A stretch of 47,653 bases of DNA, taken from positions 1 through 47,653 of the forward strand of contig JACMNQ010000011.1 of the NCBI GenBank assembly GCA_014378465.1, in the 5' to 3' direction. The translations under genes and the position numbers were made by a program. Below, piece after piece: positions 1-7,427 of this stretch. Below the pieces are notes generated by a model. That model saw only the letters and a list, made by a program, of their open reading frames with translations. It did no database searches and was not told where the DNA came from. Every line of letters begins with the position of its first letter. The first letter of the stretch is position 1. This DNA is from Oligoflexia bacterium. GTDB taxonomy: Bacteria > Bdellovibrionota > UBA1018.

Positions 1-1
1 T

Positions 2-1606
2 GATGTGGCCGCCGCTCGGAAGGCTTTTGCTCGCATTGAAAAGGAAATCACGCGCGATCAGCCCGAAGGCATTCAGTGGGACAACAGCTTTTTTCAGCAC
101 GGTGAAGTCTTTCAGTCCGCGGCCTATGGTCTGGACTTTTCCATGAGCATCCCTCGCCTGATGCGGATCGCGGTGGGCACGGATTTTCAGTTTTCAAGGA
201 ACAGCGTCGAGTTTCTCGGCAATTTCATCCTGGATGGACAGCGGTGGCTGGTCAGAAGACAGGCCATCGAGATCAGTGCCATGGGACGGACCTACTCGCG
301 CCAGGGAAAAAATGCGATTCCGATCATGCGCGCCTGTCGCTTGATGGTGGACGTGCCTTCGACTCGCCAGGAGGAATTCAGAAGTTGCGCCGAATCGATC
401 CGGCTCTCCACCCCGATGCCGATCCACGGCAACCGCTCCTTCTGGATTGCGGATTTCATGGCTCATCATACGGATCAGTTCTACGCTTCCGTGAAAATGA
501 ACTCCTCGCGCACTTACAACACGGACTTCGGTTCCAATGCGGAAGGACTGCGCGGAGATCTCCTCTCAGACGGCGCCACCTATTTCCATCGCTCAGGTGA
601 GGAGTATCGCGATATCTTCGGAGTCTGGGACTTCAGGCATGTTCCTGGAGTGACCGCCCAGCAGAGTGCCTGGCCCGCGCGCGATCAATACTCGCCTTCC
701 CATGGACCCACGGCTTTTGTCGGAGGACTCTCGGACGGGACGACGGGTTTTGCGGCCATGGACTTCAAGCGTGATCAGCTTCGCGCGAGAAAATCCTGGT
801 TTTTTCTCGAGGACCGCGTGGTCGCGCTGGGCGCCGGAATTCGCTGCACGGGACACTGTGATCCCGTTCACACCACGATCAATCAGGAGTGGGGCAAGGA
901 ACGCTTCACGCTCCCTGAGGGGCGCACCCTTCCTCCCACGGCCGGGGCAGTCGCACCGACCTGGATCCATCACGACGGCGTCGGCTACCTGCTCCAGGAC
1001 TCAGCGATGGCCGCGAAAACTCAGGTTCGCCTGTCCTCTCAGAGAGGTGACTGGAAGAACATCAACGGTCAGCTCCAGTCCACTCCTGCCGAAGGCAAAG
1101 TCTTCAGCCTCTTCATTGACCACGGGGAACACGGGCAACATGGAGACTCCGCGGCTTCGTCTCAGGGTGATCATTACGCTTACGCGGTCGTGCCCGGGGT
1201 GACGTCTGAACAGACCGCTCAACTCGCAGCCGCGACCGATGTGGAAATTCTCTCAAACTCGGAAGCTCTTCAGGCCATACAGCGCAAAAGCTCGAAACGA
1301 CTGCAAGCCGTATTCTTCGCCCCGGGACAACTCACGAAAAGCGTCTGGGGCAGCGTGAAAACGAACGCCGCCTGCCTGGTTGAAATTCAGCCTGATCACA
1401 ATCGGGTGCAACTTCTCGTTTCAGATCCCAGTCGGCAGGCGAAATCCATCCGCCTCGAACTCACTGGCCAGTACCATTGCCCAACCTGCAGAACTCCCGT
1501 GACTGAGGCTGGTCACGCTTTCGTGACGGAGGTGGAGGTCACGCTTCCCACGGGAAAACTCGCCGGTACCGCTGCGCCCCTTTCACTTGGACCCGTTTCA
1601 ATGTAG
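2..1606 (+). CDS. Polysaccharide lyase family 8 protein, 5' end outside window
   Basis: This is the C-terminal part of a PL8 lyase (hyaluronate/chondroitin/xanthan lyase type), which cleaves uronic-acid-containing polysaccharides by beta-elimination outside the cytoplasm. In the 534 visible residues the stretch WDNSFFQHGEVFQSAAYG carries the catalytic pair: His at about residue 32 and Tyr nine residues later, the spacing found in pneumococcal hyaluronate lyase. The following YASVKMNSSR and GDGATY-like segments (here LLSDGATYFHR) are also typical of the family. The frame is open to the first base, so the signal peptide and most of the alpha/alpha toroid lie upstream. Substrate cannot be read from sequence. 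It sits beside other exported hydrolases. Confidence 0.85.
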   Translation, partial: DVAAARKAFARIEKEITRDQPEGIQWDNSFFQHGEVFQSAAYGLDFSMSIPRLMRIAVGTDFQFSRNSVEFLGNFILDGQRWLVRRQAIEISAMGRTYSRQGKNAIPIMRACRLMVDVPSTRQEEFRSCAESIRLSTPMPIHGNRSFWIADFMAHHTDQFYASVKMNSSRTYNTDFGSNAEGLRGDLLSDGATYFHRSGEEYRDIFGVWDFRHVPGVTAQQSAWPARDQYSPSHGPTAFVGGLSDGTTGFAAMDFKRDQLRARKSWFFLEDRVVALGAGIRCTGHCDPVHTTINQEWGKERFTLPEGRTLPPTAGAVAPTWIHHDGVGYLLQDSAMAAKTQVRLSSQRGDWKNINGQLQSTPAEGKVFSLFIDHGEHGQHGDSAASSQGDHYAYAVVPGVTSEQTAQLAAATDVEILSNSEALQAIQRKSSKRLQAVFFAPGQLTKSVWGSVKTNAACLVEIQPDHNRVQLLVSDPSRQAKSIRLELTGQYHCPTCRTPVTEAGHAFVTEVEVTLPTGKLAGTAAPLSLGPVSM

Positions 1607-1616
1607 GCTCAATCCC

Positions 1617-2366
1617 ATGTGTGGACGCTACACGCTCACTTTGAAATTTTCCGAGATTGAAGATGAACTCGGGCTCAAGGATTCTCCCGCACATCCCGCT
1701 TCTTCCCATGGAGAATGGAAAGGGCGCTACAACATCGCACCCACGCAGGTCCTCCCCGTGGTCATTCAGAAGGATGGCCACCGCGCGCTGGAATGGATGC
1801 GCTGGGGACTGGTCCCGTTCTGGGCCAAGGATCCCAGCATCGGCAACAAGATGATCAACGCTCGCGGTGAAACGGTCGCGGAAAAGCCGGCGTTCAAGAA
1901 CGCTTTCAGGAAACGCCGCTGCCTGATTCCGACGGATGGTTTCTACGAATGGAAGAAGACTGGAAAAGTGAAGACCCCCATCTGGATTCGGCCCGAGAAG
2001 ACGAAGGTCTTCTGCCTGGCGGGACTCTGGGAGAACTGGAATTCTCCGAGTGGTGAGGTATTGGAGACCTTCACGATCCTCACGACGTCAGCCAATCCCT
2101 TCATGAAAAAAATTCACGACCGCATGCCTCTCATCCTCAGTCACCGGGATGAAAAACTCTGGCTGGATCCCGGGACTTCCGAAGAAAAACTTCTTGAACT
2201 CATTCACCCCTATTCCGAAAAAACTCTCATCGCGCACGCGGTGTCGCGCGCGGTGAACACTCCTTCGAATGATCACCCCGAATGCATCCAGAGCGTGGCT
2301 TCTGAAGAGAGGGATGATGACGAGGGTGACGATGAAGAAGATTCGCAGCTCTCGCTCATTTCCTGA
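1617..2366 (+). CDS. yedK: SRAP-domain DNA-protein crosslink protein (YedK/HMCES type)
   Basis: 249-residue SRAP protein. Family members covalently trap abasic sites in single-stranded DNA through the amino group and thiol of Cys2. The ATG at 1617 gives MCGRYTL, placing Cys at position 2 after Met removal, which decides the start; an in-frame ATG further upstream would bury it. Other signature blocks are present in order: RYNIAPTQ, WGLVPFWAKD, INARGETV, the FYEWKK motif and HDRMPLIL with the catalytic His. The C-terminus adds a strongly acidic tail (about residues 225-240) that is not part of the usual domain. It follows the lyase gene by 10 bp. Confidence 0.93.
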   Translation: MCGRYTLTLKFSEIEDELGLKDSPAHPASSHGEWKGRYNIAPTQVLPVVIQKDGHRALEWMRWGLVPFWAKDPSIGNKMINARGETVAEKPAFKNAFRKRRCLIPTDGFYEWKKTGKVKTPIWIRPEKTKVFCLAGLWENWNSPSGEVLETFTILTTSANPFMKKIHDRMPLILSHRDEKLWLDPGTSEEKLLELIHPYSEKTLIAHAVSRAVNTPSNDHPECIQSVASEERDDDEGDDEEDSQLSLIS

Positions 2367-2369
2367 GAC

Positions 2370-2395
2370 TGACGCGGCTTTTCTTCGCGCCGTCA
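2370..2395 (+). terminator. Weak hairpin after yedK
   Basis: TGACG at 2370-2374 pairs with CGTCA at 2391-2395, with imperfect GC pairing inside, just after the yedK stop. No clear T run follows, so its role as a terminator is uncertain. Confidence 0.3.
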
Positions 2396-2484
2396 TAATT
2401 CCCACGGTATTTATACACTCCCTCTATTGACGCTCGCTCCTGAATACGAGACACTTTTCCCACACGCATTCATGGCGAGATTCT

Positions 2485-2501
2485 TGCTCAAGGATTGAGC
2501 A
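2485..2501 (+). promoter_or_regulatory. Leader hairpin of the secreted serine protease
   Basis: A perfect 7-bp stem with a 3-nt loop (TGCTCAA GGA TTGAGCA) lies about 40 bp upstream of the protease start, before its GGAGGGGC ribosome-binding site. It may sit in the 5' leader. Function is not known; a protein operator or mRNA-stabilising hairpin are both possible. Confidence 0.35.
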
Positions 2502-2542
2502 GAGTCCATCAGTGCGAACCAACCCACGGAGGGGCGCTAGGC

Positions 2543-3430
2543 ATGGTCAATCGCATTACCGTTTCACTCGCAGTTTCAGTAGTTTCACTGCTTTCTGGAT
2601 CAAGTGTGTGGGCTTCAGGAGGAATCCACGCCACCGTCATCTACGGCGAGGATACACGCAAGGATCTTTACGATGTCACCAGTTCCCTTGAACTGAAACT
2701 GGCTGATTCCACGACTGCCGTCATGAAGGCCAGCGATCTCACCTCTTCCGGTGCAAAAACCAGAATCGCCAGTCATAATTTTGGCGAGGAGTTTCAACTT
2801 TGTGAAGATGAACCTTTTCGTGATCAGCCGACCGCCGCTTTCTGTTCCGCATCTCTCGTCGCGCCTGACCTGATGATGACGGCGGGACACTGCGTGGTGG
2901 ACCAGGACGCATGCAAGCAGACTCGCTTCGTTTTCGGCTTCAACGTCAAAACCCGGGGCAAGTACCCGAGCGAGGTCAAGACGAGCGACGTCTATTCCTG
3001 CAAGTCCATCGTGAGACGCGAGCAGGTTGAAGCAGGTCCCGACTATGCCTTGATCCGACTGGATCGCCCCGTCAAGGGACATGTGCCCCTCGAAATCAGT
3101 CGCGCAGGCAACCTCTCCAAAGGAGACGAGATCATGGTCATTGGCCATCCGTCCGGAATTCCCACCAAAGTGGCGGGTGGAGCTCACGTGCGGGATCCGA
3201 ACCCGAGTGGCTACTTCGTCGCCAATCTGAACACTTACGGCGGCAACTCCGGCAGCGCGGTGTTCAATTCAGTGACTGGACGGGTCGAAGGCATTCTCGT
3301 TCGCGGTGAACGGGATTTTGTACAGCGTGACTCCTGCAACGTGTCCAATCATTGCCCCTTGGATGGCTGCAGGGGCGAAGACGTGACGAAGATCGCCAAC
3401 GTCGCGGATCTGATCCCGGAAAATCGCTGA
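2543..3430 (+). CDS. Secreted trypsin-like (S1/V8-type) serine protease
   Basis: 295-residue exported serine endopeptidase. Residues 1 to about 22 form a signal peptide ending in SVWA. The chymotrypsin-fold triad is visible: His in MTAGHCVV, Asp in DYALIRLDRP and Ser in GGNSGSAVF. The GNSGSAV form resembles V8/glutamyl-endopeptidase-like members. Cys pairs (FCSASL/GHC, DSCNVSNHC) suggest disulfides. The ATG at 2543 is chosen because ACGGAGGGGC precedes it by about 9 bp and the signal peptide begins there. No propeptide is obvious. It is a single gene, convergent with the potassium-channel operon. Confidence 0.88.
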   Translation: MVNRITVSLAVSVVSLLSGSSVWASGGIHATVIYGEDTRKDLYDVTSSLELKLADSTTAVMKASDLTSSGAKTRIASHNFGEEFQLCEDEPFRDQPTAAFCSASLVAPDLMMTAGHCVVDQDACKQTRFVFGFNVKTRGKYPSEVKTSDVYSCKSIVRREQVEAGPDYALIRLDRPVKGHVPLEISRAGNLSKGDEIMVIGHPSGIPTKVAGGAHVRDPNPSGYFVANLNTYGGNSGSAVFNSVTGRVEGILVRGERDFVQRDSCNVSNHCPLDGCRGEDVTKIANVADLIPENR

Positions 3431-3466
3431 GAAGCCGGTCACACCGCATTTGCTTTTTCAAATGAC

Positions 3467-3498
3467 ACAGCCGCAGGAGCATCACGCTCTGCGGCTGT
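3467..3498. terminator. Bidirectional terminator between convergent genes
   Basis: A perfect 10-bp inverted repeat (ACAGCCGCAG / CTGCGGCTGT) with a 12-nt loop lies between the protease and the convergent cyclic-nucleotide-binding gene. T-rich stretches on both sides suit termination in both directions. Confidence 0.7.
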
Positions 3499-3521
3499 TC
3501 TCTTTGCAGGACTTTGCGGCC

Positions 3522-4088
3522 TCAGCCGCGAATTTCGGAAATCAAAGCGCGGTAAAGCAGTGAGAGATCGGTATTGGTCTTTCTCAGGCGACTCAGGACC
3601 AGACTCGTCAGACTTCTGAAGAGAGGAAGAGCCCACTGCGGATGCTCTCGACTCAACTGCTCAAACGACTGGCGCGTCAGGACGAGACAATGACATTCGG
3701 TTTCACTCAGGAGAGTGGCCGATCTCATTTCATCGTCGATGAGACTGCTCTCTCCGAAAAAAGCGCGCTCAGTCGAAGCCAGAGAAGCCTCAATGATGGC
3801 CACTTTGAACGGTTCACCTTCAGGAGTGTTCTTGAAGACGCTGGCCGATCCTGAAATCAGAAAGTACATTTCACTGTTCTGAGTTCCTTCCTCAATGATT
3901 CGGGTCCCGGGCGCATAGCTGCGTTCCTGCATGAGATCCGCAATCGCCGCGAGCGCGAGATCATTGGATCTGAGATCCTGAAACAGACTCACCTCACGCA
4001 GGTAGCGCAAGCGACCGACCCGGGCCCCCTCGTCCGTCGCTTTTGGCGACGTTCCGGAAATGCAATGCTTAAGCTGTGCGTTTGACAT
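3522..4088 (-). CDS. Cyclic nucleotide-binding domain protein (Crp-like sensor without HTH)
   Basis: A stand-alone CNB domain. After a short N-terminal region, LFQDLRSNDL begins the domain. The beta-roll includes GTRIIEEGTQNSEMYFLISGSASVF, and the phosphate-binding-cassette region reads FFGESSLIDDEMRSATLLSE. Its Arg (MRSAT) is where cAMP/cGMP-binding members keep the key Arg. The C-terminal helix (HPQWALPLFRSLTSLVLSRL) follows, with no DNA-binding domain. The start at 4088 has an AGGA motif 6 nt upstream; an in-frame ATG lies at 4103. The gene overlaps the end of the upstream K+ channel gene by 20 bp, so the two are probably translationally coupled. Confidence 0.82.
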   Translation of the reverse strand: MSNAQLKHCISGTSPKATDEGARVGRLRYLREVSLFQDLRSNDLALAAIADLMQERSYAPGTRIIEEGTQNSEMYFLISGSASVFKNTPEGEPFKVAIIEASLASTERAFFGESSLIDDEMRSATLLSETECHCLVLTRQSFEQLSREHPQWALPLFRSLTSLVLSRLRKTNTDLSLLYRALISEIRG

Positions 4089-5397
4089 GGGCCATCCTGT
4101 CATCGCGGTGATCGCCGTTCTGCTCGCGAGCGGCGTCCCGACGACTCTGCATGCTGGCGAGGATCCGGTGCTCGATCACGATGGCCATGCTGCCTTCGTT
4201 GACGAGGTAGTCATCTTTCGGATGAAACACGGGATGATTGCACTTCAGTTCCTTCACGGTTTTGAGATTCATGAGGAGCTGACCCACGTCCGTCGTCTTC
4301 TGGGCGCGCTTGAGTGCGAGTTCCTTGATGCTGGTGCGATTCCCGCTGTTTTCGAGCACTCCGATCAGGACGGCCGTACCATGAGTCGCGAAATGGGTTC
4401 TCAGGTCTGAATAGGGGCGATCATGAAATCCATCCGGCAGATCCAGGGTCGTGATGAAAGCGGAACTTTCAGGATTGAGAAGATCAAAGATGATGTTCGC
4501 GACCCCGGTCCCTCCGGAAGCATTGGCGATCAGCAATCGATTGTGCTCACGACTGTAGATGATCTCACTGACCGAAGCGAGCTTCAGATACTGGTCCATC
4601 CTGGGATCGAGCACTTCAGCGGCGACGAGCGTCCCGCGCGCGAGCGTGGAGAGGGTCATGGCCGTCATGATCGTGCGCGCATCCACTTCAGTCGGACTCG
4701 GGATCTGCCCTGAAGCGGAAGGTGAACGGTCCGCAAGAATCATGATCTTGCGCGCCGACTCGGGAGCGCAGCGTTTGAGGCAGGTTTCCGTGAAATAGTC
4801 TCCCACGATGATGTTCACTTTGCGAAGCTGTGGAACAGCCCTGATCTCGTCCATGGCATGCTGACCGATGTTCGCGATGAGCACCAGATTTTCAGGTTCA
4901 AGCGTCGGATTGAAATCGAGAATGTGTGTGAGGATCTGATGCATTTCATCCTTCCAGCCACACACGATGAAATGATCCTTCAGACGAGTGGTATCCATGA
5001 GTCCCCGGCCCTCTCTCAATGCTCTTTCCAGAAAATAAGATGAAACTCGCGCAGTCAGGGTCCCTACCGAGACGACACCCGCCATCATCAGAAACACGGC
5101 CGCGATGCGGCCGATGCCCGTGACGGGATAGCGATCGCCGTAGCCCACTGTCAGAAATGTGACAATCCCCCACCAGAGCGACTCAGTGTAGGTCGTGATG
5201 TTGGCGTGAGGACTGTTTTTCTCGAAATGGTAGACGATCGCGGAAACACACAGCCAATTGCCGATGAGAAAAAACACCACCGACAGCAGGACATTTCGTG
5301 AGAACAGTTCGCGGCCGCGCACGCCCGCGCGGTAAAGCGGGGATTTCCTGATTTTCTTCATCACGGCGGGTGAAATGAGCGAACGCTGTGCTGACAC
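4069..5397 (-). CDS. Two-TM potassium channel with RCK domain
   Basis: 442-residue K+ channel subunit in the inner membrane. TM1 covers about residues 36-57, the pore helix leads to the selectivity filter TVGYGD at 83-88, and TM2 covers about 95-115. From about residue 137 a Rossmann-type RCK/TrkA-N domain begins (LKDHFIVCGW); its glycine-rich loop is only partly conserved (VCGWKDEM instead of GxGxxG). A distal C-terminal segment (about 320-415) looks like a second regulatory half. No CNB domain is fused, but a separate CNBD gene overlaps its 3' end. Ligand gating is inference. Confidence 0.88.
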   Translation of the reverse strand: MSAQRSLISPAVMKKIRKSPLYRAGVRGRELFSRNVLLSVVFFLIGNWLCVSAIVYHFEKNSPHANITTYTESLWWGIVTFLTVGYGDRYPVTGIGRIAAVFLMMAGVVSVGTLTARVSSYFLERALREGRGLMDTTRLKDHFIVCGWKDEMHQILTHILDFNPTLEPENLVLIANIGQHAMDEIRAVPQLRKVNIIVGDYFTETCLKRCAPESARKIMILADRSPSASGQIPSPTEVDARTIMTAMTLSTLARGTLVAAEVLDPRMDQYLKLASVSEIIYSREHNRLLIANASGGTGVANIIFDLLNPESSAFITTLDLPDGFHDRPYSDLRTHFATHGTAVLIGVLENSGNRTSIKELALKRAQKTTDVGQLLMNLKTVKELKCNHPVFHPKDDYLVNEGSMAIVIEHRILASMQSRRDAAREQNGDHRDDRMAHVKRTA

Positions 5398-5458
5398 ACA
5401 GTTCCTATCGGAAAAAGTTCATTTCGACATAAATCCAATTCATGCGTAAGCTGAAGTC

Positions 5459-6574
5459 ATGACACCTTTTTGTCGCAGAATCACGCTCGCCGGGCTCGCT
5501 TACGGTCTGACGACCTCACTGCTGCTCACTTCCACCCCCGCACTGGCCTGGGGACCGATCGGTCACCGGATGATCGCGGAAACGGCTGCCATCCTGGTGC
5601 ACCGGGATTCGGCACCGGACTCCAGGGATTCGAAGGCCCGGAACGCGAAGAAGGTCTGGTGGGGAAATCTCTTCAACCGTCACCGGTTTGAACTCGGCTA
5701 TTATGCCTTCGTTCCGGATGCGATCTTTCGTCACGAGGCGGATCAACTCGAACCCCCCACTCATTATTTCGACGTGGATCTTGCACTTGGTCAGAAGATC
5801 TCCGAACTCAGGGACACTCCTGAAACTTTTCAGAAACTCGTGAAGCTTTCTCCCCCGGATCTCTCGAAACTGACCTCCACCGCGAAAAAAGCGGGAACCG
5901 TGCCCTGGCGCGTGCAGGAATTTCACGACCTGGCGCTTCAGGAGTTGAAACCCATTCAAAAAGTCAAAGGAGGCTACCAGCCGGGGCAATCCGATCCTCA
6001 AGGAGCCTCAAAGATCAATCAGACCCTTTTTCTGATGGGCGTGATGGCCCACTACACCGGCGACTCCACGATGCCTTATCATGCGACGCTGGATTACAAC
6101 GGCTGGGACACGGATCAGGCCGGCATTCACTTTTTTTTTGAATCGGACTGCGTGAACGCGCTCGAACCCGGACTTTCGGAGCAAGTGCTGAAGCTCGCGT
6201 TCGAGAAGAAGAAAGACTGGCTGAAGGCCTGGAACGCGACTTCACTCACCCCGCTTCAACTCGTGCTGAAGGTGCTGATCGACAGTGCGGTCCAGGTTCC
6301 TGAACTCGCCCGAGTGGACCGGGAAAAAGTCGTTCTCAAGCCCTCCAAAAAAGGCACCAAAGCCTTTGCCGAACGCAGGGATGCAGACCAGGCATGCGAA
6401 GCCTTTCGCCCTCTCCTGACCCAGCAGCTGGCCAAAGGCGCGGTCCTCACGGCTGCGCTGTGGGAACGGATCGACAGCTCACCCGAAGCTCAGAAGATTG
6501 ATGTGAGTGAAGCCAAAGACCTTCAGTTTTCGGATCTCAAGGCGAATCCGAAATACATTTCGCCGTCTCCCTGA
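5459..6574 (+). CDS. Exported S1/P1-like zinc nuclease / phospholipase C superfamily protein
   Basis: 371-residue exported protein. The signal peptide (about 1-30) ends in PALA, leaving Trp31 as the mature N-terminus in WGPIGHRMIAETA. That N-terminal Trp is the hallmark metal ligand of S1/P1 nucleases, which cut single-stranded DNA/RNA using three zinc ions. Further ligand-like sites are the His of HYFDVDL, HYTGDSTMPYH and GIHFFFESD. The MPYH/GIH block is a variant of the usual QPLH...NxH. The protein is longer than typical members (about 260-300 residues). A Lys-rich stretch occurs near residues 282-298. It may have phospholipase rather than nuclease activity. Confidence 0.75.
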   Translation: MTPFCRRITLAGLAYGLTTSLLLTSTPALAWGPIGHRMIAETAAILVHRDSAPDSRDSKARNAKKVWWGNLFNRHRFELGYYAFVPDAIFRHEADQLEPPTHYFDVDLALGQKISELRDTPETFQKLVKLSPPDLSKLTSTAKKAGTVPWRVQEFHDLALQELKPIQKVKGGYQPGQSDPQGASKINQTLFLMGVMAHYTGDSTMPYHATLDYNGWDTDQAGIHFFFESDCVNALEPGLSEQVLKLAFEKKKDWLKAWNATSLTPLQLVLKVLIDSAVQVPELARVDREKVVLKPSKKGTKAFAERRDADQACEAFRPLLTQQLAKGAVLTAALWERIDSSPEAQKIDVSEAKDLQFSDLKANPKYISPSP

Positions 6575-6595
6575 GTTGCGGCAAGCTTTCCGATC

Positions 6596-6892
6596 TCAGG
6601 CAGCTTTTCTCGGAGAGTCCCTGGACGCGGCCGTTCCCAAGGCGCGGCGGCGACGTGCAACCGTGTTGTAGATCGCAAGCACGACCATGGCACCGACCGT
6701 GGCCGCCAGAAATCCCGCACCATCCTCAGGTCCGTACCAACCCGCTGCCTGCCCGATCCAGCCTCCCAGCAGCGCACCCACCACGCCCAGCGCCGTGGTC
6801 CCGACCAGCCCCATCGGGTCACGTCCCGGCATGAGTGCGCGAGCGATGAGCCCCACCACGAAACCAAACAGAATCCATCCCAGAATATTCAT
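6596..6892 (-). CDS. GlsB/YeaQ/YmgE family small membrane protein
   Basis: 98 residues, nearly all hydrophobic with Gly-rich helices (MNILGWILFGFVVGLIARAL, then LGVVGALLGGWIGQAAGW and FLAATVGAMVVLAIYNTV). This is the PF04226 transglycosylase-associated family, three-TM proteins often linked to envelope stress; the biochemical role is unknown. The start at 6892 has GGGGGA about 7 nt upstream. The C-terminus is Arg-rich and presumably cytoplasmic. It lies just downstream of, and on the same strand as, the SixA-like gene. Confidence 0.85.
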   Translation of the reverse strand: MNILGWILFGFVVGLIARALMPGRDPMGLVGTTALGVVGALLGGWIGQAAGWYGPEDGAGFLAATVGAMVVLAIYNTVARRRRALGTAASRDSPRKAA

Positions 6893-6923
6893 GACCAATC
6901 CCCCGGCAGGAAATATTGCAAAT

Positions 6924-7427
6924 CTAGGGCCGCAGGGCCTTGAGCTGTGGGCGGGCCTTGGGACCACTCGCGGGATCGACTTCGAGACTGATCACCACCC
7001 AAGCCCCTTTTTCAAAACCCACGGGAGAACCGACGAGTTCCTCCGTGCAGACCGGTAGCCAATCCCCATGGGAACAGGCGAGCGTCAGAGGCGGAGCATC
7101 GTTTTTCCACCAACTGATGAACTGTTCGATTCTTTTGAGCATGGAAGCTGAATTTTCCGACGAATGCTGCTCATCGAGGAGGGGAGAAATCTGCACGGCC
7201 GTCTCGAGGTGCTTTGACAGAGGATCCAGAGTCTCGATGCACCTTTTCTTCGGGCTGGAGATCAACGCGATCTTTCCGTTCTTGAAATCAGATTCCCAGT
7301 GCGTCTCGAAAGCCTTCAGCACCTCTCTGGCCTGTTTGCGTCCGCGCTCACTCAGACCGTTGTCGAGTTCTCTCTCAGAAGTGTCGCGGTGAGCATGGCG
7401 AACCAGGATCAGAAGTTTTTCTTTCAT
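6924..7427 (-). CDS. sixA: SixA-like histidine phosphatase
   Basis: 167-residue member of the histidine phosphatase (phosphoglycerate-mutase-like) superfamily. The N-terminal LILVRHAHRD carries the RHxH-type catalytic motif (RHAH), and the second catalytic His is in ACSHGDW near residue 125. SSPKKRCIET supplies the phosphate-pocket Arg. SixA dephosphorylates phosphohistidine on HPt domains or NPr, but related small members act on other phosphoesters. The ATG overlaps the ppk stop by 4 bp (ATGA), so the two are translationally coupled, as seen for ppk-sixA pairs elsewhere. Confidence 0.82.
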   Translation of the reverse strand: MKEKLLILVRHAHRDTSERELDNGLSERGRKQAREVLKAFETHWESDFKNGKIALISSPKKRCIETLDPLSKHLETAVQISPLLDEQHSSENSASMLKRIEQFISWWKNDAPPLTLACSHGDWLPVCTEELVGSPVGFEKGAWVVISLEVDPASGPKARPQLKALRP

